Source of the DNA: Neobacillus paridis
Lineage (GTDB): Bacteria; Bacillota; Bacilli; Bacillales; Cytobacillaceae
Reading direction: 5' to 3'
Length of the DNA: 64,000 bases
Assembly: GCF_016765675.1 (NCBI RefSeq)
Contig: NZ_JAESWB010000233.1
Span: 115,988-179,987 of the forward strand
In this document: in pieces, positions 43,797 through 52,335 of the stretch
How positions within the stretch are numbered: position 1 is the first letter of the stretch
Layout: each line of letters starts with the position of its first letter
Position numbers and translations under genes: made by a program
Notes under the pieces: model-generated
Seen by the model: only the letters and a program-made list of their open reading frames with translations
Told to the model about the DNA's origin: nothing
The model's database searches: none

Positions 43797-44002
43797 ATGT
43801 TTAAAGAATAGATAAATTCGTCCTCACTCATTTGGATTGGCAGCACTGTTTTACGATATAATTTTCCCAGACGGAATGTTTGTAATAAATATATAACGAA
43901 ACCCAATTTCCTGCACAAATACAGGTGTATCCTATCTTTTTCACTGTGAAAACGTATATACTTATAGCATCAGAGACTTCTTCCATAAAAGGGGTGAGCT
44001 GA

Positions 44003-45154
44003 TTGAAAGTGTTAATTGCGATTGATTCCTTTAAAGGCAGCATTTCTTCCGTTGAGGGCAGCAAAGCTATTGAATTAGGAATCAAAGACGTCTATCCTGA
44101 CGCGGAGATCTTAAAACTCCCTTTAGCTGATGGTGGTGAAGGGACCGTAAAGACAGTAGTGCAAGCGACTAGGGGAAAACTGGTTAATAAAGAAGTAACC
44201 GGACCCTTGGGTGAAAAGACAATTGCCGCCTATGGAATATTGGCTGACGGTAACACCGCTGTCATTGAAGTGGCCGAAGCTTGCGGGCTTCCACTTGTCC
44301 CATTGGAAAAACGTAATCCTTTATGCACAACGACTTTTGGTGTCGGCGAACTGATTTTGGATGCAGCTAGACAGGGGTGTCGGAATTTTGTGATCGGGCT
44401 TGGCGGCAGTGCAACAAATGATGGAGGAATCGGTATGCTCCAGGCTCTAGGCTACCGTTTTTTAGACAGCCGTGGTGCAAGTATCGGTTTAGGGGCGAAA
44501 GAGTTAGCCCATATTGTTAAAATAGACTCCAGTCAGGTAAATCCACTGCTGCAACAATGCTCCTTTAGAGTGGCTTGTGATGTGAATAATCCGCTATACG
44601 GGCCGGACGGTGCTTCCCATATTTTTGGACCGCAAAAGGGAGCAACACCTGAGATGGTGGAGGAACTGGACCGAGGGCTAAAACAGTTGGCGGAGGTTGT
44701 GTCTGCTGAACTTGGCGTGGATATCCAAAATATAGCCGGTACCGGTGCTGCTGGCGGCTTGGGAGCGGCGTTTTCTGGATTTCTGAAGGCCAAACTTGAG
44801 TCTGGTGTGGACCTGGTACTGGATATGCTTGAAATGGAGAAGCACATTGTGGGCGCCAATTTAGTTATTACAGGTGAGGGAAGGATTGATGGCCAGACTT
44901 CGATGGGGAAGGCTCCGATGGGCGTAGCCAGACTCGCCCAAAGCCGCCATATTCCGGTTATTGCCCTCGCCGGAAGTGTTGTTGAAGAGACGAAAGCTCT
45001 GCACTCGCTTGGGATGACCTCTATTTTCCCGATTCTGAGTTCACCGATGACATTGGAACAAGCGATGGATTCAATAGCCACCTTTGAAAATCTGCGCAGA
45101 ACAACGAATCAAATATTTAGGCTGCTGCATGCAGTTCGCTTCAAGGTGGAATGA
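44003..45154 (+). CDS. glxK: glycerate kinase (GlxK/GarK family)
   Basis: A 383-residue class I glycerate kinase converting D-glycerate to phosphoglycerate in glyoxylate or sugar-acid use. It has the typical N-terminus KVLIAIDSFKGSISSVEGSKAIELGI, LADGGEGTVKTVVQATRGK, the catalytic region LGVGELILDAARQGCRNFVIGLGGSATNDGGIGMLQALGYRF (here FGVGEL) and the C-terminal VITGEGRIDGQTSMGKAPMGVARLA. GGGGTGAG lies 8 bases before the TTG start. It is a single gene downstream of the pduST pair with a gap of 289 bp, so a functional link with pduST is not supported by operon structure. Confidence 0.94.
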   Translation: MKVLIAIDSFKGSISSVEGSKAIELGIKDVYPDAEILKLPLADGGEGTVKTVVQATRGKLVNKEVTGPLGEKTIAAYGILADGNTAVIEVAEACGLPLVPLEKRNPLCTTTFGVGELILDAARQGCRNFVIGLGGSATNDGGIGMLQALGYRFLDSRGASIGLGAKELAHIVKIDSSQVNPLLQQCSFRVACDVNNPLYGPDGASHIFGPQKGATPEMVEELDRGLKQLAEVVSAELGVDIQNIAGTGAAGGLGAAFSGFLKAKLESGVDLVLDMLEMEKHIVGANLVITGEGRIDGQTSMGKAPMGVARLAQSRHIPVIALAGSVVEETKALHSLGMTSIFPILSSPMTLEQAMDSIATFENLRRTTNQIFRLLHAVRFKVE

Positions 45155-45179
45155 TGATTAAACTCTTTACAAAGGTTTC

Positions 45180-45290
45180 ATGAGAACAGGGAGCTTTGAA
45201 AAAAGGCCATGTCCGTTCTCATAGAAGATTCATAAGCACAGTGGGCAGCGGAAAAACGCCCACTCCGTTTTCAGAAGCCTATTCAATAGC
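45180..45290. repeat. two degenerate repeat units of about 57 bp with internal hairpins
   Basis: Unit 1 contains ATGAGAAC (45180-45187) / GTTCTCAT (45215-45222). Unit 2 contains GTGGGC (45241-45246) / GCCCAC (45258-45263). Both share GGAAAAA-x-GCCC/GGCC-x-TCCGTT-CTC/TTC. The core TTCATAGAAGATTCATAAGC resembles the 52-bp tandem unit at 63723 (TTCATAGGAAGATCCAACGA). Confidence 0.5.
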
Positions 45291-45340
45291 AACACCAAAA
45301 TAACATTAATAATGATGTGCTAGAAAGGAGCCATTTAGCT

Positions 45341-46273
45341 ATGACAAAAACTCGTCTTGGAAAAACAAACCTGTTTATCCACCCTATTGGACTTGGAGCA
45401 AACGCTATTGGTGGGCATAATATTTATGAAAATATCGATGAGGCTGTTTCCAAACAGATTGTCCACACGGCTGTTAGTCATGGCATGAACTTTATTGATA
45501 CTGCCTACTATTATGGGCTTGGCCGCTCTGAAGAGCTAATTGGCGAGGTAATGAAGGAACATGGGAAGCGGGAGGATTTTGTGATCGCTACAAAGGCATC
45601 CCATACCTTCTCTGATGGAAAAATGATTCATGATAATTCTTCGGAATTTCTTATCCAAAGTGTAGATGAAGCGTTAAGAAGACTTCAAACCGACTATATT
45701 GATCTGTTTTATATCCACTTTCCTGACGAGAAAACGCCGAAATATGAGGCGGTTGGGGCTTTAAAACAATTGAAGGATGCTGGAAAAATACGGGCGATTG
45801 GCATATCTAATTTTTCCCTCGAACAGATAAAGGAAGCCAATCAGGACGGTTATGTTGAAGTGCTGCAAGGGCATTACAACTTATTTAATCGGGATGTCGA
45901 AAATGAAACCTTTCCCTATCTTTCATCCCATGATATATCCTTTATTCCATATTTTCCTTTAGCAAAGGGCTTGCTAACAGGCAAATATCATAAGGATACA
46001 AAGTTGACCGAACAACAAAGAAATCATCCATTATTTAATGAGGAAAACTATTTCAGCAATCTGGAAAAAGTCGAACAACTACGCCAAATAGCGGCTGACA
46101 AGAACGCTGAGGTCGCACATATAGTACTTTCATGGTATTTATCGAGAGGACCGATTGATGCCGTAATTCCCGGTGCAAAACAACCTGAGCAAATACTGAA
46201 CAACATCAAAGCTGCTGAGGTCCAATTAACAGAGGAAGAAATAACAAGGATTGATACCATTTTTAATTCCTAA
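45341..46273 (+). CDS. aldo/keto reductase
   Basis: A 310-residue NADPH-dependent aldo/keto reductase from ATG 45341, ten bases after AAAGGAG; the GTG at 45317 lies before that site. The catalytic tetrad is visible as FIDTAYYYGLGRSEELIGE (Asp and Tyr), VIATKASH (Lys) and YIDLFYIHFPDE (His). The cofactor-binding C-terminus reads YLSRGPIDAVIPGAKQPEQILNNIKAAEVQLTEEEI. It belongs to the YccK/IolS-like group of general carbonyl reductases. It stands alone between repeat units and a REP-like hairpin, and its substrate is unknown. Confidence 0.93.
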   Translation: MTKTRLGKTNLFIHPIGLGANAIGGHNIYENIDEAVSKQIVHTAVSHGMNFIDTAYYYGLGRSEELIGEVMKEHGKREDFVIATKASHTFSDGKMIHDNSSEFLIQSVDEALRRLQTDYIDLFYIHFPDEKTPKYEAVGALKQLKDAGKIRAIGISNFSLEQIKEANQDGYVEVLQGHYNLFNRDVENETFPYLSSHDISFIPYFPLAKGLLTGKYHKDTKLTEQQRNHPLFNEENYFSNLEKVEQLRQIAADKNAEVAHIVLSWYLSRGPIDAVIPGAKQPEQILNNIKAAEVQLTEEEITRIDTIFNS

Positions 46274-46282
46274 ATGAAACAA

Positions 46283-46320
46283 GTGCCTGCCCCAAAGCAT
46301 AATACAGCGGGAGCAGGCAC
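46283..46320. repeat. short REP-like hairpin variant / possible terminator
   Basis: GTGCCTGC (46283-46290) and GCAGGCAC (46313-46320), with further CCC/GGG pairing inside. It is a short relative of the GTGCCTGTCAC family. Placed 10 bp after the aldo/keto reductase stop, it may serve as its 3' hairpin. Confidence 0.6.
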
Positions 46321-46488
46321 TCTCTCTAAAGAAAGTTGTTAATATCTTCTAGTCATGAATGGATTTTATAATCATGGTTTCTCCTATATACTATGTTAGT
46401 GGATATTTCGTTTCGTGATAAATAGTTTGTTTAATAGAGTATTTTTGCGAGAAGGAGGAAAAATGAATTGTCGCTTAGAGGAGAAACA

Positions 46489-47856
46489 ATGAATGCCGAA
46501 ATACGCCAATTAGATGAAAAAGGCTCGGGGCAGGCAGTCATTTGGCGTGAAAATGAGCAAGGCAACATGAAAAAATTAAAACTTACCATCCCGCAAACAC
46601 TTCCGGGAGAAAAAGTAAGTGTCATTGTCGACAAGCCTGACCGGAGAAGATGGCGGGCAATGCCGGAGGAAATACTGGAGTCACATCCGGAAAGAATGAC
46701 ACCACAATGTCCGCATTTTGAAATGTGCGGCGGCTGTGTATGGCAGCACTGGCAATATCAAGGCCAGTTAAAACAAAAGACCAATCATGTGAAAAAAGCG
46801 ATTGAATCACAAGGGTTCGACCCGAATTTGGTAGGCGATACCATTGGGATGGACGAGCCCTGGCATTACCGCAATAAAATGGAATTTACCTTTGCCCCGG
46901 ATGGCACGCTTGGGCTGCATGAACAAGGCAATTTCCGAAAAGTCATTTCCCTTGAGACCTGCTTAATTGCGGGGAAGGAAATGGTCGAAGCTGCGATGGA
47001 GGTAGCGGAATGGGCGAAAAATCATCAATTAACTGGCTATGACAAGGACCTTCATGAAGGTTTGCTGCGCCATTTGATGGTGCGACAATCGTTTGCAACC
47101 GGGGAAATCATGCTGGCTCTGTTTGCTACGGAAGCACCAGCTGTTCAGTTAAAAAATGCTGCAGACGATCTAGTAAAGCGGATAACAAATAAATTCCCTA
47201 AGGTTAAAAGCTTGCTATGGCTCGAAAATACAGACTGGGCGGACCGCACTCAATCCGAAAGAAGTCATATTCTAGCCGGCCGGGACTTTATTTATGATGA
47301 AATGGGTGGATACCGTTTTCGTCTTTGGTTTGATACCTTTTTCCAAACAAATCCGCCACAGGCTCAAAAACTGGTGGATTTGGCGATTGAAATGGGACAG
47401 CCGAAGAAAACAGATAAAATGATTGATCTTTTCTGCGGGGTAGGAACCTTTTCTCTGCCATTTGCTGATCGAGTCGGCAGGCTGGCCGGAATTGAAATTG
47501 TCGAGACATCGATTGAGTCGGCAAAACGCAATGCCAAAGATAACGGTATCGAAAACACGTATTTCTTGGCAAGTGATGCGCGAAAAGGTATTGACCAGGT
47601 TTTGGAAAGCTTCGGAAACCCGGAATTATTATTACTTGACCCGCCTCGGTCCGGTGCCGGCGGTAAAGTAATGAGGAGAATCGGACGAGCCAAACCCGAG
47701 CGAATCGTTTATGTTTCCTGTAACCCAGATACTTTTGCAACCGATATTAAGGAGCTTGAACCATTTGGCTATTCCTTAGAAGTAGTCCAGCCGGTTGATC
47801 TATTCCCGCACACAGTTCACGTAGAAGCTGTCGCATTGCTTGTTTTAACAGAGTAA
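46489..47856 (+). CDS. rlmD: 23S rRNA (uracil-C5)-methyltransferase, RlmD/RlmCD type
   Basis: A 455-residue SAM-dependent RNA m5U methyltransferase from ATG 46489, 5 bases after AGAGGAG; a longer frame starts at TTG 46468 before that site. It has an N-terminal TRAM-like OB domain, then a 4Fe-4S Cys set in CPHFEMCGGCVWQHWQYQGQLKQK. Motif I is DLFCGVGTFSLPFA, motif IV is LLLDPPRSGAGGKV, and the nucleophile Cys is in RIVYVSCNPDTFATDIKEL. It lies in the usual length range of the TrmA/RumA family. It is a single gene. The exact modified positions cannot be told from the sequence. Confidence 0.93.
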   Translation: MNAEIRQLDEKGSGQAVIWRENEQGNMKKLKLTIPQTLPGEKVSVIVDKPDRRRWRAMPEEILESHPERMTPQCPHFEMCGGCVWQHWQYQGQLKQKTNHVKKAIESQGFDPNLVGDTIGMDEPWHYRNKMEFTFAPDGTLGLHEQGNFRKVISLETCLIAGKEMVEAAMEVAEWAKNHQLTGYDKDLHEGLLRHLMVRQSFATGEIMLALFATEAPAVQLKNAADDLVKRITNKFPKVKSLLWLENTDWADRTQSERSHILAGRDFIYDEMGGYRFRLWFDTFFQTNPPQAQKLVDLAIEMGQPKKTDKMIDLFCGVGTFSLPFADRVGRLAGIEIVETSIESAKRNAKDNGIENTYFLASDARKGIDQVLESFGNPELLLLDPPRSGAGGKVMRRIGRAKPERIVYVSCNPDTFATDIKELEPFGYSLEVVQPVDLFPHTVHVEAVALLVLTE

Positions 47857-48046
47857 TCCAAGAATAATCATTTTCGAAAAATAAACATTTCCGATTGCAG
47901 CCCTGATTTTGTGAAAAAATACTTTTCCGATTTCGGGGCTGTTTCATGGTCAATTTTAAATATGGAAAATTATGTGATATTAAGTTCATAATGCGGAATA
48001 AGGGAGGGGGGAAGGACTTAAAAACAGCAAAATACTTCGATTGGTG

Positions 48047-48097
48047 TTGACAAGGTAAATTTTACAAGATAGTCTATATATAGACCAATTGGTATAT
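48047..48097 (+). promoter_or_regulatory. promoter and operator of the TetR gene
   Basis: TTGACA at 48047-48052, a 17-bp spacer and a weak -10 TAGTCT at 48070-48075. Overlapping and downstream are the palindrome GTCTATATATAGAC (48072-48085) and the imperfect palindrome TAGACCAATTGGTATA (48081-48096). A similar TAGAC-GTCTA site precedes the NmrA-type gene. Confidence 0.6.
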
Positions 48098-48118
48098 TTT
48101 TTTAAACGAGGTAATAAA

Positions 48119-48685
48119 ATGAGTGGAAAAGAAAATTCGAGAGAGAGGTTAATTAAGACTGCCTCAAGGCTTTTTCAATTACAAGGGTATCATGCAACAG
48201 GTCTTAATCAAATTACGAAAGAGAGTGGAGCTCCAAAGGGTTCCTTATATTATCATTTTCCAGATGGAAAAGAACAACTTGCGATTGAATCTGTACAATT
48301 AACTACAGCATTTGTTTCTAAACAAATCGAAGAAGGATTAAATAAATCAACTGATCCTATTGAAGCTATACAATTATTCATAAAAGATATGGCGGAACGT
48401 TTTGAAAGAGAGAGTTGTACGGTTGGAATACCAATTGCGGCTGTAGCACTTGAAACGTCCCTTATTAGTGAACCACTAAGGGCATCTTGCCAATCAGCCT
48501 ATCAAAAATTTCAAAGTGCCTTTACTGAAAAATTAATTCAATCTGGATATGAGGAAAAGCATGCAATGGAGTTAGGTATTGTCATTAATTCAATGATAGA
48601 AGGGGCGTTTCTAATATCCTTTACAATGGGGAAAAGTGAACCGTTACTCTTAGTGGCAAAACAAATTCCATCCCTTCTTAAATAG
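48119..48685 (+). CDS. TetR/AcrR family regulator, LmrA/YxaF-like
   Basis: A 188-residue repressor from ATG 48119, 8 bases after GAGG. The N-terminal helix-turn-helix reads SRERLIKTASRLFQLQGYHATGLNQITKESGAPKGSLYYHFPDGKEQLAIE, the PKGSLYYHFP form typical of LmrA/QdoR (YxaF) proteins. The C-terminal ligand domain has CTVGIPIAAVALETSLISEPLRASC and YEEKHAMELGIVINSMIEGAFLISFTMG. Palindromic TAGAC/GTCTA sites flank the gene on both sides, so it probably represses itself and the NAD(P)-binding protein downstream, with release by an aromatic or flavonoid-like ligand. The ligand is inference from the family. Confidence 0.9.
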   Translation: MSGKENSRERLIKTASRLFQLQGYHATGLNQITKESGAPKGSLYYHFPDGKEQLAIESVQLTTAFVSKQIEEGLNKSTDPIEAIQLFIKDMAERFERESCTVGIPIAAVALETSLISEPLRASCQSAYQKFQSAFTEKLIQSGYEEKHAMELGIVINSMIEGAFLISFTMGKSEPLLLVAKQIPSLLK

Positions 48686-48710
48686 AGATGGCTAGCTTTT
48701 TTACTAATTA

Positions 48711-48724
48711 TATAGACTGGTCTA
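48711..48724. promoter_or_regulatory. TetR operator candidate upstream of the NmrA-type gene
   Basis: TAGAC-TG-GTCTA (48713-48724) is a perfect inverted repeat preceded by TA. It matches the operator half-sites seen at 48072-48096 and lies 79 bp before the downstream start codon. Confidence 0.6.
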
Positions 48725-48802
48725 GCAATGAAGGGTGCTAAATAAACCAAATTCAAATTAAATCGATTTTCTACAAGTATTAATAATGAGAGAAGGATCA
48801 TG

Positions 48803-49657
48803 ATGAAAATATTAGTCACTGGTGCATCAGGAAATGTTGGCAGGTACGTTACAGGTGAATTAATAAAAATGGGTGAGCATGTAGTAGCTGCAGGGACAAA
48901 TCCGCAAAGGCTAAAAGACATCTTTAAAGATAAGGTTGATGCTGTTTATTTTGATTTTACAGACAAAAATAGTTACAAAAAGGCACTTGAAAACGTCGAT
49001 AGGGTTTTTTTAATGAGGCCCCCTCACTTAGGAAAACCGGAAGATTTATATCCGTTTATCGATGCAATGAAATCACATAATATAAGACTTGTTTCTTTTT
49101 TATCGTTAATGGGAGTAGAAAAGAACACAATCCCACCCCATCATAAGATTGAGAAGTATATCGAAGAATTAGGTATTCCTTATGCACATGTACGCCCGGG
49201 GTTCTTTATGCAAAATATTTCAGGTGTTCATTCCGTTGAAATAAGGGAGAAGAATCAGATCTTTATTCCAGCTGGAAATAGCAAAACGAGTTTCATAGAT
49301 GCGGAGGATATTGGATTTTCTGTCGCTGTTTTGCTTCACTCGCCAGAAAAATATAAAAATTCTGCTCATACCATAACGGGGCCAGAGGCTTTAGATTATT
49401 ATCAGATTGCTGAAATTCTCAGCAGAGTAACAGGTAGAAAGATAACCTATGCAAAACCAGGCTATTTGAAATATCGACGCTATTATATTAAACATCGAGG
49501 GTTGGAAAAAGCGTATGTGAACGTGACGGTTGCCCTCTATTTTATGACAAGGATGGGGACAGCAAAGGATGTTACAAACGATTACTTTAAACTAACAGGA
49601 AAAACCCCCCATTCCTTTGAAGAATTCGCAATAAAGAATAAAGACTGTTTCATGTAA
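48803..49657 (+). CDS. NmrA-like NAD(P)-binding atypical short-chain dehydrogenase
   Basis: A 284-residue Rossmann protein beginning MKILVTGASGNVGRYVTGELIKMGEHVVAAGTNPQRL, the GxxGxxG form of the NmrA/YtfG group. Further segments are DRVFLMRPPHLGKPEDLYPFIDAMK, the HHKIEKYIEELGIPYAHVRPGFFMQN stretch typical of quinone or aldehyde oxidoreductases of this group, and SFIDAEDIGFSVAVLL. Two adjacent ATGs (48800, 48803) follow AGAAGGAT; the second has better spacing. Its operator matches that of the TetR gene, so it is probably induced by the same compound and helps detoxify it. Confidence 0.9.
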   Translation: MKILVTGASGNVGRYVTGELIKMGEHVVAAGTNPQRLKDIFKDKVDAVYFDFTDKNSYKKALENVDRVFLMRPPHLGKPEDLYPFIDAMKSHNIRLVSFLSLMGVEKNTIPPHHKIEKYIEELGIPYAHVRPGFFMQNISGVHSVEIREKNQIFIPAGNSKTSFIDAEDIGFSVAVLLHSPEKYKNSAHTITGPEALDYYQIAEILSRVTGRKITYAKPGYLKYRRYYIKHRGLEKAYVNVTVALYFMTRMGTAKDVTNDYFKLTGKTPHSFEEFAIKNKDCFM

Positions 49658-49754
49658 AGAATACGAGAATTTCTATAGTTAAAGGGGCGTGCTATTTCAC
49701 CGATAGATAAAATTTCAATTAGATTAAAATTCGTTTTGTAAGGAGGAGGACTTC

Positions 49755-50234
49755 TTGGAGACTGTGTACGATTTTACTGTGAAAATGACGGATGGTAATG
49801 AAAAATCAATGAGGGAATATGAAGGGAAAATACTGCTCATTGTGAATACAGCAAGCAAGTGCGGATTTACCCCTCAGTTTGAAGGACTTCAGAAACTCTA
49901 TGAGAAATATAAAGAACAAGGTTTTGTGGTTTTGGGTTTTCCTTGCGATCAATTTAAAAATCAGGAATTCAGTAACATAGATGAAACGCTCCAATTTTGC
50001 CAAAAGAAATACGGAGTTACTTTTCCGATGTTTGCCAAAATTGATGTAAATGGAGAAAAAGAACACCCTTTATATACATTTTTAAAAGACCAAAAGGGTG
50101 GTATCCTTTCAAAAAACATTAAGTGGAATTTCACGAAATTTTTAGTTGATCGAAATGGAAAAGTGGTTGAAAGATATTCTCCTACAACTAAGCCTAGCAA
50201 AATAGAAGAGGATATTGTCAGCATCTTGAAATAA
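49755..50234 (+). CDS. glutathione peroxidase family thiol peroxidase
   Basis: A 159-residue peroxidase of the GPx fold. The peroxidatic residue is Cys36 in NTASKCGFTPQFEGLQ, and the other tetrad residues are in GFPCDQFKNQE (Gln) and IKWNFTKFLVDRNGKVVERYSP (Trp, Asn). It uses Cys rather than selenocysteine and, in Bacillus relatives (BsaA), likely takes electrons from thioredoxin or bacillithiol rather than glutathione. The start is TTG 49755 behind AGGAGGAGG. OsmC lies 550 bp downstream, giving a second small peroxide-defence group in this window. Confidence 0.94.
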   Translation: METVYDFTVKMTDGNEKSMREYEGKILLIVNTASKCGFTPQFEGLQKLYEKYKEQGFVVLGFPCDQFKNQEFSNIDETLQFCQKKYGVTFPMFAKIDVNGEKEHPLYTFLKDQKGGILSKNIKWNFTKFLVDRNGKVVERYSPTTKPSKIEEDIVSILK

Positions 50235-50404
50235 AAAACGGAAAACTATTTTACACCGAAAAAACGTGAAAAAAATGCGGGAAAACGTGCGAGAGGAGGG
50301 GCATTTTTGAATCAAAGAGCAAGAGAAAAATGTTATACAAAAATAATTACTTAAATAATCCACGCTTGTCCAATCAACATTATTCTCTATGCATATTTTA
50401 TCAT
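50235..50404. other. intergenic stretch after the peroxidase gene
   Basis: No supported gene. A 15-codon peptide frame (TTG near 50309, behind GGAGGGG) encodes NQRAREKCYTKIIT, but it is too short to call. The sequence then leads into the hairpin series at 50405. Confidence 0.4.
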
Positions 50405-50510
50405 TGAGAGACAGAGATCTCTCACCATAGACCGCTCCGCAGTATTGCAATCCCTGCATATTGGGATACCTCCGGAGAAGCGTATCGTTCGTTTGATACG
50501 CTTCTTTTCA
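50405..50510 (+). terminator. hairpin series ending in a rho-independent terminator
   Basis: Stem 1 is TGAGAGA / TCTCTCA (50405-50424). Stem 2 is CTCCG / CGGAG (50435-50477), enclosing ATCCC / GGGAT (50450-50467). The terminator AGAAGCGTATC / GATACGCTTCT (50476-50505) ends in TTTT. Stem 2 and the terminator share bases 50476-50477. The last hairpin is a clear terminator; the rest may be a structured leader or 3' region. Confidence 0.65.
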
Positions 50511-50619
50511 TTTCATCAAACACTTAGTAGGGGGAGTAAAAGCACTGACATCAACTCTAAAAGCAACATTTTAGATTATGAGGTGAAGGATACGGATGAG
50601 AAAATTAAATCAGAATTGT

Positions 50620-50641
50620 TTGACAACATATCTTTTTGTGA
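50620..50641 (+). promoter_or_regulatory. possible promoter for osmC
   Basis: TTGACA at 50620-50625 is followed after 16 bp by TAATAT, and TATAAT lies 3 bp further on. It is about 140 bp upstream of the OsmC start. Confidence 0.45.
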
Positions 50642-50779
50642 TAATATAATACATATAATTCATATGTAAATACTATGAGTTTAAGGGTAGGTATAGTTAT
50701 TTGATTCATTAGGGTATTTCACATCAGTGTGCGGTAGGCAATTAAACATTTTACGATAAAAATAAGGGGAGGAATAAGT

Positions 50780-51232
50780 ATGGCAATCACAAAAGTACAG
50801 GCAAAAACAGTTTTAAAGGAAAAGGTATTAGTTGAGGCAGAGACTAGAGGGCATAAAGTCATTATTGATGAACCAGTTGCTTTAGGCGGAACAGATCAAG
50901 GGATGAATCCAGTCGAACTTCTTCTATCTGCATTAGGGGCATGCCAATCGATTGTCGCCCGAACTTATGCTAAAAAGTTTGAGATTGATCTGCAAAGTTT
51001 CTGGGTTGAACTGGAAGGGGAAATTGACTTGGACGGATTCTTTGGAAAATCAGATGTACGGCCTGGATTTCAAACGATTAACACAGTCTTTCATATTGAA
51101 ACCAATGCCTCTCAAGAGAAAGTGGAGGCTTTCAAGGAATATATTGAAGCCCATTGCCCTGTAGGTGACACGATTGCAAACAGTGTTAATTTAGCCTCGG
51201 CAAAAGTGGTGATTGAAAATCCAATTAAGTAA
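50780..51232 (+). CDS. OsmC family peroxiredoxin-like protein
   Basis: A 150-residue OsmC/Ohr-fold protein that reduces organic hydroperoxides with a redox Cys pair. The Cys residues lie in LLSALGACQSIVARTYAKKF and EAHCPVGDTIANSVNLA. The N-terminal strand region is VEAETRGHKVIIDEPVALGGTDQGMNPVELLL. The ATG follows AGGGGAGG. It forms its own unit, bounded by a likely promoter at 50620 and a terminator at 51327. Confidence 0.92.
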   Translation: MAITKVQAKTVLKEKVLVEAETRGHKVIIDEPVALGGTDQGMNPVELLLSALGACQSIVARTYAKKFEIDLQSFWVELEGEIDLDGFFGKSDVRPGFQTINTVFHIETNASQEKVEAFKEYIEAHCPVGDTIANSVNLASAKVVIENPIK

Positions 51233-51326
51233 TTTCATAGGACTATTTTAAAAAAAGAGCAGGAATTTTCTAAGGGAGAAAAGTATTATACTGTATAGGT
51301 TTTCCAAATACCAGATACGTTTTTCA

Positions 51327-51354
51327 GGGCTTATTCAATTGAATAAGCCCTTTT
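51327..51354. terminator. rho-independent terminator
   Basis: GGGCTTATTC (51327-51336), AATT, GAATAAGCCC (51341-51350) and TTTT. Confidence 0.9.
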
Positions 51355-51386
51355 AGAAGCAGAAATAACCAAGTAGGAGAAAAAAG

Positions 51387-52184
51387 ATGGATGGATTAAT
51401 TCGATTTGATGATCAAGTTTGTTTGATTACCGGCGCCGGCAGCCCTTCCGGCATCGGATTTGCCACGGCTGAAATTATTGGCAAGCTGGGTGGTAAAATA
51501 GCGATTACCTCTACAACGGAGCGAATCCTTGACCGTGTCAATGAACTAAATGAAAGGGGCATTTATGCTAGGGGTTATATTGCCGACCTAACCGACCGTT
51601 CCCAGGTTCAGAAACTGATAGACTCTGTTATCGCGGATTTTAGCCGGATTGATATCCTGATCAATAATGCCGGGATGGCACAGTCAGGATCTCCTGAAAT
51701 TTATACGGAGTTTGCTAAGATGGAAGATGAGGAATGGGATCTCGGTATTTCCCGCAATCTTACAACCTGCTTTAATGTGACACGGAAGGTAGTCCCTCAA
51801 ATGATTGAGCAGGACTACGGCAGAATTGTCAATGTTTCTTCTGTTACCGGCCCGTTAGTCAGTTATCCTGGTGAAGCAGCTTATAGTGCCGCAAAGGCAG
51901 CGATGGTGGGAATGAGCAAAGCGATTGCGATCGAAACGGCCAAGAATAATATTACGATCAATAATGTTGCACCAGGCTGGATTGCTACCGGTTCCCAGCT
52001 TGAGCATGAAAAAATTGCCGCTCTTCATACCCCGGTTGGCAGAGCAGGGCGCCCGGATGAAGTAGCCCATACGATTGCTTTCCTAGCATCAGCGCAGGCT
52101 TCCTATATTACCGGCCAGCTAATCGTTGTCGATGGCGGAAACATCCTCCAAGATGACAAGGGACCAAAAGACATTACTCGTTAA
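51387..52184 (+). CDS. short-chain dehydrogenase/reductase
   Basis: A 265-residue classical SDR. Cofactor loop TGAGSPSGIGFATAEIIGKLGG (a slightly long TGxxxGxG) lies at about 15-36. NNAG is in ILINNAGMAQSG, the catalytic Ser in VNVSSVTGPL and YxxxK in AAYSAAKAAMVGMSKAIAIE. The C-terminus is the usual SYITGQLIVVDGGNIL. It resembles 3-oxoacyl-ACP reductase-like enzymes, but the substrate is unknown. GGAGAAAAAAG lies upstream of the ATG. It is followed by a stub of an iron-type alcohol dehydrogenase gene 74 bp downstream. Confidence 0.92.
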   Translation: MDGLIRFDDQVCLITGAGSPSGIGFATAEIIGKLGGKIAITSTTERILDRVNELNERGIYARGYIADLTDRSQVQKLIDSVIADFSRIDILINNAGMAQSGSPEIYTEFAKMEDEEWDLGISRNLTTCFNVTRKVVPQMIEQDYGRIVNVSSVTGPLVSYPGEAAYSAAKAAMVGMSKAIAIETAKNNITINNVAPGWIATGSQLEHEKIAALHTPVGRAGRPDEVAHTIAFLASAQASYITGQLIVVDGGNILQDDKGPKDITR

Positions 52185-52257
52185 AAGATATATAGAAAAC
52201 TCTATCAATATAGCTTTTTATAACCAGATTAGTAGCATAGCAATTAAGGGGAGGCTG

Positions 52258-52335
52258 GTGAAAAAGTTGATTAGTAAATTTGTAATGCCTGAAGTCATAT
52301 TCGGCAGCGGGTCGCTTAAGCAGGTGGGCGAGAGG
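52258..52335 (+). pseudogene. iron-containing alcohol dehydrogenase, N-terminal stub
   Basis: From GTG 52258, or TTG 52267, behind AAGGGGAGG, the product reads [25 protein letters not shown]. This matches the first 25 residues of Fe-dependent alcohol dehydrogenases (SKFxxPExIFGxGSLxQVGE). At about 52333 the sequence switches to the reverse strand of a zinc alcohol dehydrogenase gene, so about 360 residues are missing. Confidence 0.8.

Noticed and set aside
44533..45081. A 182-codon minus-strand frame inside the glycerate kinase gene
   Set aside because: It is Ser/Pro/Ala-rich and typical of an antisense shadow; the kinase reading frame is complete with all motifs.
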